Shown piece by piece: positions 34,140-44,300 of a DNA stretch of 55,177 nt (position 1 is its first letter; each line of letters opens with the position of its first letter). The DNA lies in the NCBI RefSeq assembly GCF_000006405.1, contig NW_003205702.1, positions 20,362 through 75,538 of the forward strand. Direction: 5' to 3'. The translations under genes were made by a program, and so were the position numbers. The notes beneath the pieces are model-generated. The model saw only the letters and a list, made by a program, of their open reading frames with translations. It had not been told where the DNA came from and ran no database searches. The DNA comes from Perkinsus marinus ATCC 50983. Lineage: Eukaryota; Perkinsozoa; Perkinsida; Perkinsidae.

Positions 34140-37100
34140 ATGCCCGAGGCGTCAGTCGAAAAAGTAACAGTTCACACGGAAGGTTTGTCAAGAGGCTCTA
34201 GTGCGGTCATCACTGATGATGTAGCGGACCCGCTCTCTGTTGCCGAGCTCATTGGTGATGTTCCTGAGGAGGAGAGTAGCCCGAAGTGGTCCGATGTGAA
34301 GAAAGAGAAAATGCTCCCTAGTAGAGGCAGCAGTGGGAAAATAACGCCGGCGTACAGTTCGCCGAGCTTACCCCAGGCTGAGGATCAGCGCGATGGAGAG
34401 GCACCATCACTGAGTGCATCTGTGTCGTCAGTGAGCTCTGCTACTGTCGATGTTGGTGTGGGGAATGTGAGCGTTTATGGTAGGTTGATCGTGCATCGCT
34501 CCGCTCGTTTTTGGTTGATTGTTTTGTATGATTTAGCTCCTTCATCTGATGCGAGTATCTGCACATTAGGAGGAGGAAAGCCGTTGAAGACTCACGGCTC
34601 GTGGAGTGAAGCCATGTGGGCGTCTACGATTGGTCCCAGAGCTGCTGGGACAATGTTGAAGGTGCTGATGTTGTGGTGAATTAGCGCAGCGGTTAAGATC
34701 CATGGTTACGCACCATTGCTCCCGGGTTCGAATCCTATCCGGTTTATTTTTGTATTTTCTCTAGGTGCCGTTGCGTCGCTTGATGGGCCATTCCAAGAGG
34801 AAGTCGTGGAACTCCAATATGGAATCGTAAGTAGTCTTGGTCGTTCATATTGCACCCGGGTTCGATTCCCAGCGGCGTCATTTTTACCCTCCTCAACGTA
34901 GGTACATCAGCGCCTTGCGCTCAGTGGGAAAGCACCTGTCTGGTATGAGCGTGGATCGCGTGAGGAAGCTGGCAGAAAAACCACTACCGAACAATATGCT
35001 TCCGAAAGGAGTCGTAGGACATTTCTCGAAACTTCACTCCTCTTTTGGGAAAAATTTCGATCAGTTTCGCTTCGCTCAAACCCTCCGAATCGACGGGAAT
35101 CAGGAACCGCTGAAACTGAGTAAGAGCTTCGTCCCTGTTAGTGTATATTGCCGTCTCTTGGTAGCGTGGATGTGGCCGAACGAGATCACACCGTTGAGGC
35201 CGCCAGAGCTTGCAGTTCAGGAAATCGGCCCTAGTGTGAGCGTGTTGAAGGAAAACCCTGTCATATTGTGAGTGTGAGCTAGGTTACTTGGCATGTATCG
35301 TTTTCGAAGGTATGTGCCTGGTACCCCTTTCTGCGTTTGGGGTAAGGGCGTTCACCGCTATCAGTCCTACCTTCTCGCGAAGAGAGCTGAAGCTATAGTG
35401 TAGCATCTAGCAAGGCTCGTTGAGTTCCCTGGAGGCTCTCGCTTCCTCAGGTGTTGTATATGTAGCGATTCGTTGCCACCAGCTGCTTCCTTCCAGGAGG
35501 GTGTGACTGATATCAAGGCTGTGTAGGACGGGGAGGCATCGCACCTAGATGTGAGTTGGAGCTTGCAGGTACAAGCATTTGATCAAGAGCATTGGAGTCG
35601 ATCCTGGCTCCATCGCGATCGCAGGAGACTCCTTAGGAGCTGGCATGGCTATGTTGGCAGTTATTTCTCTGCGAGATGAAGGGGCAGGGAATTTCACACA
35701 ATAGGGAGTTTGTGATGTTCGTCGTTCAGGTTCCGTTGCCGAGTAGTGTTTGCCTGATGTCACCTATAACTGATCTCGCCGACCAAGTTGATGACCTTTC
35801 GGACGACTTGAGCTCCTCTACAGAGGAGGCGTCTGTGGTGTTGGACGAAGCTGATGGCAGCACAGCAAAAGCGGCGGTGGAAGAGGAGGAGGAGGAGACC
35901 GGAGGCCTCGGTGATGATGTTGGGACTAGCGAGCCGAGCGGTGATGCTGTGGAGAAGCCGGTGGACGGCAGCAGTAGTGAACCGAAGGAATCCAAGTCGG
36001 AAAGCTCTAAAGAAGCGGATAACAGCACTGAGAAACCCGCGGAGACCGAGAGTGCAACAGCGGCTACTGAAACGCCACGTAAACCAGTAGCTGCGGTGGA
36101 GAGGAAGGAGAATGTTGACTACGTCCAGCGTGATCTGGTGGGTGCATGAACGCGGCGATGTGGTGACACTGATGTGGTGACACTTCTGTTCAGGTGTCTA
36201 GTGTGGCACAGTATGCTATTGGAAACTGCTGCCCGAATTCCCAGGAGGTCTCTCCTTACTACGCCGATCTGAGTGGTCTTCCTAACATGCTTGTAGGCGC
36301 TATCGGATTTGGAGGATATGCACATGGGCAACTACGTGTGTTGGTGACAATATAAAAATTTTGGGAAAGGTTTTTGGGAAAACCTAGTTGCTTTTCTGAC
36401 GCTTCTATCTGAATTTTATAATTAGTGAGGAAACTCCTGAGCTTAGGTGAGGAAAGCAAACATATATTCCTACTCCAACACTGTATAGGAAACTCCTGAG
36501 CTCAGGTGAGGAAAGCAAACATATATTCATACTCCAACACTGTATAGGAAACTCCTGAGCTCAGGTGAGGAAAGCGAACATATCTTCCTACTCCAACACT
36601 GTATAGGAAACTCCTGAGCTCAGGTGAGGAAAGCGAACATATATTCCTACTCCAACACTGTATAGAAAACTCCTGAGCTCAGGTGAGGAAAGCGAACATA
36701 TATTCCTACTCCAACACTGTATAGGAAACTCCTGAGCTCAGCTGAGGAAAGCGAACATATATTCCTTCTCCAACACTGTATAGGAAACTCCTGAGCTCAG
36801 CTGAGGAAAGCGAACATATATTCCTACTCCAACACTGTATAGGAAACTCCTGAGCTCAGCTGAGGAAAGCGAACATATATTCCTACTCCAACACTGTATA
36901 GGAAACTCCTGAGCTCAGCTGAGGAAAGCGAACATATATTCCTACTTCAACACTGTATAGGAAACTCCTGAGCTCAGCTGAGGAAAGCGAACATATATTC
37001 CTACTTCAACACTGTATAGGAAACTCCTGAGCTCAGCTGAGGAAAGCGAACATATATTCCTACTTCAACACTGGGCTCAACAAGATTCGAATGCTCTCGC

Positions 37101-37457
37101 TCCTCCTTCTCAGATCCAGGCCGGTCAAGACGAGTTGTTCCTTCCTCAAATTGAACGTTTCGCTGCTAAAGTGTCGGCCATGAAAAGACCGGAGACTCAC
37201 TTTCAGTTCCAGGAGTACGAGGAGATGGTAACAGTGTCAGCAGCGTCACTGCGCCACGAAATTATGCCCTGTAGGTTCACTGCTTCGAGCTGTTCGGTTT
37301 CTGTACTTCCGAGAATGAAGCCCCTCGTAGAGCTCTGGGGACTATGGCAGCTTTCGTAAGTCCACACTAGTTCCATAGGTCTTGTTTTACGCAGTGTCGT
37401 CAGGTTCGTGAGCACATCACATTGAGCGGAGCGAGCGAGTCGAATCCCCTGGCGTAG
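34140..37457 (+). CDS. Alpha/beta hydrolase of the hormone-sensitive lipase (GDXG) family
   Basis: Esterase or lipase. Exons 34140-34479, 34537-34661, 34765-34826, 34902-35267, 35310-35399, 35451-35522, 35569-35683, 35730-36137, 36194-36292, 37114-37227, 37275-37355, 37395-37457 total 1935 nt, 644 residues. The nucleophile elbow is IAIAGDSLGAGMA (Ser of G-D-S-x-G). The region before it, PVILYVPGTPFCVWGKGVHR, has lost the classical HGGG oxyanion signature (PGTP here). LPPAASFQEGVTDIKAVY, LMSPITDL, SPYYADLSGLPNMLIQAGQD (family D-E) and QFQEYEEMVHCFELF (family His) follow in order. The N-terminal 150 residues are disordered. An acidic insert (E/S-rich, about 36000) splits the fold. One intron (35684-35729) is GC-AG. 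Substrate unknown; GDSLG in place of GDSAG is ordinary variation. Confidence 0.88.
34662..34764 (+). repeat. Intron containing a full-length tRNA-like relic
   Basis: A 103-nt intron of the hydrolase gene. It has both an A-box-like TTAGCGCAGCGG (34681) and a B box GGGTTCGAATCC (about 34724), spaced as in a tRNA gene, followed by GGTTTATTTTTGTATTTTCT and the acceptor CTAG. Acceptor and T stems do not pair fully. Confidence 0.75.
34827..34901 (+). repeat. Short intron made of a tRNA 3'-half-like piece (hydrolase)
   Basis: A 75-nt intron, GTAAGT...GTAG. Sense strand: GCACCCGGGTTCGATTCCCA, GCGGCGTCA, then TTTTTACCCTCCTC as the pyrimidine tract. It follows the previous tRNA-like intron by one 62-nt exon. 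Confidence 0.75.
36427..37073 (+). repeat. 59-bp intronic satellite array, 11 units
   Basis: Sense-oriented in hydrolase intron 36293-37113, with the other element half at about 36310-36426. The first five units have GGTGAGG, the last six GCTGAGG, so variants are clustered as expected from block amplification. Confidence 0.95.
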
Positions 37458-37786
37458 AACTGTTCTCGCGCACATTTTTTGTGACGTTATTTCTCTCCTT
37501 TTCAATTCTCGCTGTAAAAGCCGCCTCTCCGCTAAGTTTAGAAAAGCTCATTAATGAATCTGTACTGAGCTGACGGAGTGCGCCGCGTACTGTCGTTGTT
37601 CTGTGTTTCTTTGTTGTACAGTAGCCCTCTTGTTTTTGTTCGACGTGGTTCTCGGTCCGGCAGGATATTGCGTTGTGTGATTAACAGTGTGGAAAAATAT
37701 GCTCATGTGTTGGTGCTAGTATCAAAATTCTGAGAGTTTCTTGTTGATTTCTGTACACTTCTACCCAAATCCTATAATTAGCTTTG

Positions 37787-37898
37787 GAAACTCCTGAGCT
37801 CAGCTGAGAAAAGCGAACATATATTCCTACTCAACACTGTATAGGAAACTCCTGAGCTCAGCTGGAGAAAGCGAACATATATTCCTACTCCAACACTG
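37787..37898 (+). repeat. 59-bp repeat, 2 units, upstream of the RING gene
   Basis: A full element start (CAGTGTGGAAAAATATGCTC, about 37686) leads into two units. It lies between the hydrolase stop and the RING start codon, possibly in an intron of the 5' untranslated region, since TTGTCTCAG at 37941-37949 looks like an acceptor. Confidence 0.8.
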
Positions 37899-37967
37899 TG
37901 AGGGTGTGTGTCGGGATACTCACACAGCGTGTATTCGGGCTTGTCTCAGTTCCGGTGTGTTCGCAAC

Positions 37968-38796
37968 ATGGGAGGAAAGTTGTCCTGCTGCTCAGTATGC
38001 GTGGCGAAGTCTAAATCAAAGAAAAAACAACCACGAGTGGTCACCGACCAAGTCGCCTGTGATGTTTGTCATGCAGTTCAACCGCTACTGTAATCGTCCT
38101 CATTGAGGCCTCCAAAGTGTTCTCGGTCAGGCCACACGCCAACGTGTTCGTTTGCGAAACGTGTCGCTCTGTTAACAGAGTTCACTGGGTGGCAGGGGAG
38201 CGCAGGCTGAGCACCGTTTCTGATCCGAAGGTCGGCTCATGCATCTCTTTGGAAGAAGACAACTAGTTGGTTATTCGCAGGTGATTTTGGATAACGTAAC
38301 AGGAGTAGTCCCTGTGAGAAGTGAAGTTCGAGCAACGACTATCTCGCCTTGTTCTGTGTGCCTCGATAACCCCGGAGATATGGTGAGTGAATTGATCGAT
38401 TTTATTAGAGATTTATGGCATTCTGTGGCAGGTTATTCTACCCTGTGGACATGCTGGAATTTGCGAGTCTTGTGCGGTCCACATAGCGAGCAATGAGGCA
38501 GTTGGCGGCAGTTGTTGCCCGAAGTGTCGGACTGATATTGAACAACTTGTACGCACTGCTGTTGTGAATGAATATCCTATGTGAGCTTCTGCCAGGTGCG
38601 TATTGGAAAACTGTATGATACGACTATTCAGGGAAGTGAGGTTCCCTTCTCTCGACGTGTGAAGGCGCCACCTTCTGTGCCACCACCCCCAGGGTTGGAA
38701 AAAGTGAAGGTGAATTTGGCGCCCATCATAGCGCAAAAAATGTCGGTCATTTTCAGGGCCCTAACAAACCGTGACATTGTTGGGAGTCCCTATTGA
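37968..38796 (+). CDS. RING-finger protein with a lipidation-type N-terminus
   Basis: Probable E3 ubiquitin ligase. Exons 37968-38089, 38131-38230, 38281-38382, 38432-38548, 38596-38796 give 213 residues. The start MGGKLSCC is a classic myristoylation signal (Gly2) with neighbouring cysteines for palmitoylation, so membrane attachment is likely. A first zinc-binding pair set is CDVC...CETC. The RING is CSVC, then PCGHAGICESC, then CCPKC, in C3HC4 order, followed by IEQLVRIGKLY, as in MGRN1-type RINGs. A Pro-rich tail follows. The last part is uncertain: a 53-nt intron could remove 38709-38761 and end the protein at 38774. Alternatively, without the 38549-38595 intron, it ends at 38584. Confidence 0.8.
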
Positions 38797-39857
38797 GGAT
38801 AAGCATTCATCACAGAACATTCTTCGAGATCTCGACGTCTCTGCTGCCTGGCTTCAATATGAACTTCTAGAAAGAGAAAGGACTATTGTCTCACGTGCAC
38901 TGACAGACATCATAATTTTTACTTCAATTCACTCTTGCGTTCATAAAGTGATAGTAGTGTATATCAGTCAGAGCCGCTAGACGATTCATTAGCTGGAGGG
39001 ACAGGAAAAAGACACAAAGCGAATATTACGCACAGTATCGAGGAGAATACTGCGTTCTTGTCGACGGAAATCATCAAGTTGTCACTCGACTAAAGCGGTA
39101 ACTATGACGGAGTGAGCTAATCACCGCACTCGAGCGACCCGATTGCACTCATCAGCGGAAGACCTCACTTGCAATCCATCACATGGAGCCTGAGGGTCTG
39201 AGGTAGGTGAGAATATCCGAAGTAGCTCAGTCGACGCGTCATTCGAACGGTCAAGAACTCGTGTCGATCAGTCGATCACGGGACTGCAACGTGTATGAGA
39301 ACCTTAAAGTCACTGAGGACTATTAATGAACATGTCAGCATCTCCCTCGGTCCAAGGGAGGATTCTTCTCTTAGGTTCACTATGGAATCGTGGCGCTTAC
39401 TTAGACCAACCGCTCGATACAACAAATATGTCGTAAGAGGACCTTGACTTGAATTTTGTTGGCGCGCGCCAAGGGCGCGCGCTTGTTCCTTCACTGTTTT
39501 GAGGGTTCGAGGGTAATTTTTTCCGGTTCACCATTTTCAGGATTCACTGTTTTCACGGACAACCTTCATTCACGAAGTCCGCACGCGTGGGCAGACCGCA
39601 CGAACTGTAGGCTTTTCGAACAAGAAAAATCTAACATTCCGGATTCCGAAGTACGGAACGCATTTTCACGTCTTTGAAAACTGGCCTGGATTAGGAGAAA
39701 GCTTCCTAATCTTAGGCAAAACCCGCTTATCGAATACTCGGATCTCCTGTCACCAGCGCACACCAACGTTGGGCGTGACGCCGATAGGGCAGCTTAGCTA
39801 GAAATGCGTACAAGGTGGAGGGAAGTCTCGTTGATATCCACACACGTCAACTCTACT
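38797..39857. other. Stretch without a recognised gene
   Basis: I see no repeat family member or recognisable exon. A perfect 14-bp palindrome TTGGCGCGCGCCAA lies at about 39460. The tail end is the upstream region of the truncated cathepsin gene. Confidence 0.4.
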
Positions 39858-40210
39858 ATGTTCTTGATTGTTGTTACCCTGCAACTCATTGCTGTGGGCC
39901 ACGGTGCATACACTGAGATGGAGGAGGCCTTCCAGGAGTTCGTGAGAACGTGAGTTCGCTCGTCATCTAAAGTCCAACCAGAACTTGTCTCAGTTACCAT
40001 AAAAAATACGACACGGATGAGCAGTATCAAGTTGCAAAGGACGCTTTCGAGAATACTATGAACGAGATAGAAGCCATGAGAGCCAACAGTAAGCAATGTG
40101 CCAGCATCTACTGCTAAATCTGAGTTAGCCTCTGCTAACTCGATACTATATGTTATGCAGGCAATGTGACGCATGAAGTCGGTCTCAATGGAATTGCTGA
40201 TCTACCGCGA
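39858..40210 (+). pseudogene. Cathepsin L-like protease, N-terminal remnant
   Basis: Papain-family protease precursor, only the start of which remains. Exons 39858-39949, 39994-40088 and 40161-40210 encode a signal peptide (MFLIVVTLQLIAVGHG) and the inhibitor propeptide I29 (FQEFVRTYHKKYDTDEQYQV; GLNGIADLP). The matching paralogue at 49493 continues into the catalytic domain. Here the sequence switches at about 40211 to the transposon fragment on the minus strand, which removes the Cys, His and Asn catalytic region. The copies are very similar up to the break. Confidence 0.85.
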
Positions 40211-40980
40211 GAGGCCACGTTCAGGGCGTCGCATGTGTTGTCAGCAGTAGCATGACAAGGAGCATTGTCATAGAGTAGGCAAAAAGGCCGACCATCCGGT
40301 TGGTTGGCCAGTTTGTCAAGCACATCACGTAGAAAAGCCTCGAAATCTTCCTTTTTACATCCCCCTAGCATTGACTGCCAAGCGAGGATCCCACCCCCGT
40401 TGCATACAGCACAGATAAGGGTAACGTGTCTCCCACGCTGATTAGCGCAGGTCTTCCTAGCTCGTTGCCCTTTCGCGGAACGACCCTTAGATCTACAGGT
40501 ATACAAGTTATACCCTGTCTCGTCAATCCAGACAAGACGATATCGGCCAGCGTTCACCTGAAGCCACTGAGCGAAATCACGCCTCTTCACCTTATTCACT
40601 TCACTGTTTCTTGCTTCGGGTATCAGCTGAAGTTGCTTCATGCTGATAAGCCTACCTTCCAAAGCTCGAGCAACAGTGCTTGTACTCAGCTCGACGTTCC
40701 ACTCACGAGATACTTCGTCAGCGATTTGCTTCAAAGTCAAGTCAGCATCCCTTCCAACCAGGTATGCCATTAATTCTATCATAGGCTCGGTACACTTCTT
40801 ATTTCTTGGGCCCCCACGTGGCCGCGTTTCTTCTCTTTGAGACTTTACAATGTGGTAGGCGGTGTCAGGTTTCACACCAAGGTTTTTTGCTGTAACCTGG
40901 TAGTCGTCTCCGTCTCGAGCTGCTTTGATGATGGCCTTACGCGCCAAAGAGGGGATGCTCTTACCTCCTCGAACGCCCAT
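40211..40980 (-). mobile_element. IS630/Tc1-mariner-type transposase, 3'-truncated
   Basis: DNA transposon enzyme. The N-terminus has helix-turn-helix motifs (MGVRGGKSIPSLARKAIIKA; LTLKQIADEVSREWNVELS). The catalytic domain shows the first Asp in LVWIDETGYN and the second in FCLLYDNAPCH. The third acidic residue is absent because the frame joins the cathepsin gene about 10 residues after the second motif. So it cannot be active. The start is the ATG at 40980. The element also replaced cathepsin exons of this copy of the duplication. Confidence 0.92.
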
Positions 40981-41033
40981 TAACGGAGTGAGAAAAAAAG
41001 ACTAACTGTTCACATGCACTCCACTCGAGTTGG

Positions 41034-41322
41034 TCGGATAATTCATGCTTTTGTCGGATATTTGATTTCTGCGCAGAAGATTCTTTTGAATGAGCACGCG
41101 CCCACGGATATTTGAAAGTAGGCTATCGGATATTTGAATGACAGTCGGATATTTGGGATGCACGAATCGGGCGGATATTAGGATGACCCTAGTCGGAAAT
41201 TTTCATGCGGTATATCGGATATTGCTTGTGACCGAGTCGGACAAGTAAGTGCGGGTCGGAAATAGTTGTGACGCATCGGATGTTCGCATGCAGTTAGTCG
41301 GAAATAACAGTGCGCAAGTCGG
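41034..41322 (+). repeat. Helically spaced TCGGAWAT motif array at a transposon end
   Basis: About 13 copies of TCGGATAT or TCGGAAAT, at 41034, 41054, 41104, 41126, 41145, 41171, 41193, 41215, 41237, 41256, 41276, 41298 and 41319. Most successive spacings are 19-22 bp. It lies just upstream of the transposase start, between the transposase and the point where the duplicated flank resumes (41343). Probably subterminal protein-binding repeats of the element. Confidence 0.8.
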
Positions 41323-41342
41323 AAACATGACCTGGAAATGCT

Positions 41343-44300
41343 GTATTATCATAGGACAGCACTCGATGACCTATCAAAATGAAAATGATCCACCTACTCG
41401 GAGCAAGTCATGCAGTACTACGGCAGCCAGGAGCTCAGCCTTGGTTCCCAGCATTCACAGGAAGGCAAAACTGCGGTTGGGTCAGATGGAATTCTCCTGA
41501 TGAGACGCGACGACTCCAAGAATCTGAGCTTCATAACAGTCAAAATGGCGAAGCATGACTCCGAGTTTGCTTCAAGCAGTCCTTCTCCCAGATTCTCTTG
41601 AATGACCCTCATTCATCAACGCAACAGCAAACTTGATGACAGGTCTGGGAATACCTTGCATAGCATGGTTAGTTCCTATATGAAGTGTGTGTCGGCGTCC
41701 GCCTGTATGAAGATAATCCGCCTACAATTAAGTGTAGAGCCATGAGCTACAGTGCGCTGCGTCTCGCACCGTTGCAAGACGTATCTTCATCGTCCAAGCT
41801 CAACTTCAATTTGCCTCCCTTGGCCTTAAGGAGATTCTCCAGAATAACAGCGGCTTCCTTGTCCTGAAGTGAACCACTCAGCGAATCACAGTTGGACCTT
41901 TCAAGGACGTGAATGTAGATGGCATCGCCGGCCACAATTAGATACCAGCAGCTCTTACATTCGCACTGTAAGGCCCTGTTCCCCAGAGAACGCCTAGGGC
42001 TGTTCGGCCGTCCCTGAACAATTGACATGATGGAAATGCTCAAGACATGGAGTTTGTTTGTGAGTTTAGACTCTTAACGCTCCTCCGCCGCGACTCCAAT
42101 GGCAATGGCCGATAGCTTCCTCACTTATGCCCTCTATTGGGGTCTGCTCCAAGAGCCAACAGCTCGAAGACTAATGGGGGCTTTCTCTGTTGCACCGCTA
42201 GAGCTAGTGCAGTGAAGCCGAACATCCGGGACCTGAACAGGTCATACTATTTAAAAGGACGACTCACAATTTTAGCTCTGCCAATATAGAAGTGTTATAT
42301 AAGGACTTTGGTTAGGTCAACACGTGTAAAATGGATTGATAGAATTTTGATATAGGATACTCTTCTGAACATAGAACGTTAAATATAGAAAATTCTAATA
42401 CTAAGTCGGCCCTCTGATGTAGTAATATTCCCATCACCAGTTTGGACATGCAATGGGTGATCTATTGCATGTCCCAACGATCCATAGGAATGAAACTCTC
42501 ATTGATAATTCGTAAAGGTTTCGTGATGGGGCTACTTCATGATGCATGATTCCATTAGAGAATCCATCAAGCTCCTGGGATTTGGCCAGAGGCCATTTGG
42601 CTGGATCGAGGCCTTGAATGGGGCACACACGTTTTAGAGTGCATAGGACGTGCCAGAACACCGGACGCCGCGTGCGCGACTCAGTCCAGGGTAATGAACT
42701 GACCCAACGAAGGCGTGTCCGATACTAGCTCCTCATCATGAGCAGCGTTACAGGTTCGATTCCCACACTAGCCGAGATTGGCCACGGTGCATCTGACTCG
42801 GCACACCAATGCTGACAGGCCCCACTGGTTCACGGGCCATAGATGGGATACCAATCGTGAGGTAGGCAGTATATCATAGCCCAGAGGAATCGTTGAGATC
42901 GCAGACCGTCTGATATCTCAACGACTCCTTCGTTCTGGAACTCAATGATCACTCCACGCTCAGCATTCAAACCCCTATTCAGGAGGGCAGCAGCCAGCAA
43001 AGCCTGGTTAAAGACAAGATGCACAAACAGTGCACAAGAGCATCAGCAGACAGTGGTTACACGAGGAACTGGAATATCAGCCCACAAGAGCCTAATGCCC
43101 TTCGCTGCCGGGAAGCCTTGGATGTTGTTGTTGCGAATCCACGGCTTCGTGCTTTCTATGTTTCGATGTTTCGAGTACACTAGGCCAAGATAACACCATA
43201 AGAATCACCGCCGTTATTGAAGATGGGCTGAGTTGTCGCATTCCGCAAGGCATCTATGCTGTGATTGAAGTAGAGTAGTTAAGCTAAGGCTAGCCGGTAG
43301 GGACCCAACCGTGTGGTCGCCTCAGTGTGGTCGATCCTTTCGTCGAGCGAAAACTTGTCGGTGACAATTTGTCGGAGTAGAGGTTATTTGGTTCACCACT
43401 ACGACAGTAATGGGACTGGGCGGACTGAAAGGAATCAAGTACGCAGCAAGTATGCTAGTAGCAATGTCCAGCCAAGAAAGTGGCACGCAGTTCTTTACAG
43501 CGAACAGGGTTGTAACCGAAAGTAGGCGCCTTATGAGTGACTCAGCAGACTGCGCAACACCCGCAGGAGCGCACCGTGGCGGTGTAAGACAGCATACATT
43601 CAAAGGGAGACCCACTGAATGCACACGCTGTGGGTGAGAGCGCATAGAGGATGTATAGGGAACAAAATAACTGATACATCACTGAGATTGGGAAGATCCA
43701 AAACCAGGAAGTTTCTGGCAGAAACAGAACAGCTAGGAATTCCAGAGTCTTGCACGATCCGTCAAGTGAGAGCATCAAGTCAGGAAAGAGGAAGCATGGT
43801 GATCGGGAGAAGCGCGACAGGCCGTCCATATGCAACCACAGTCAGTGCCAGATATCACGGACATACTAATAGTGTGGGGAGGATGAAGATATCTCCCTTC
43901 ATCTACATCAACGCCTCTACTCAGTAGAGTCTAATGACGGAGATAGAGGGAATGATAACTCGGCAAATACAGGTCGGGATCGACCCCGTTTGACATGACA
44001 CGGCTTCCGGCCACTACCGGAAGGATTTGTGCGTGGCTTGCAAAGCTACGCAAGGTATGGCTACAGGGAGCATAAGGCACACAGTCGTCACACATGCACG
44101 AAGGACGGGTCAGAAGGCCTTCTCCTTCACCGATTGTGAATCACTGTCAATACAGCGAAAGGTCGGGAGAATCGCAATCCGTTGCATAATTCACCACTGG
44201 TAATCTTCGGGGGTATCCTAGGCTGACGGCTATCTTGACAACCACGGCTGGTCCAAAAAATGCCGTTTAAGAAGAGCAAGAGGGTGCTATAGAGGGTAAC

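Noticed and set aside
34681-34745. Functional tRNA gene in the hydrolase intron
   Set aside because: A and B boxes are present but acceptor and T stems do not pair and no sensible anticodon arm forms.
40426-40840. Plus-strand frames opposite the transposase
   Set aside because: Antisense shadows of the well-supported transposase frame.
42434-43277. Minus-strand frames in the duplication (for example NAERGVIIEFQNEGVVEISDG)
   Set aside because: Conserved in part between copies, but similarity between recent duplicates is expected without coding. Frames break in one copy or the other and I recognise no family, so I left them out as genes.
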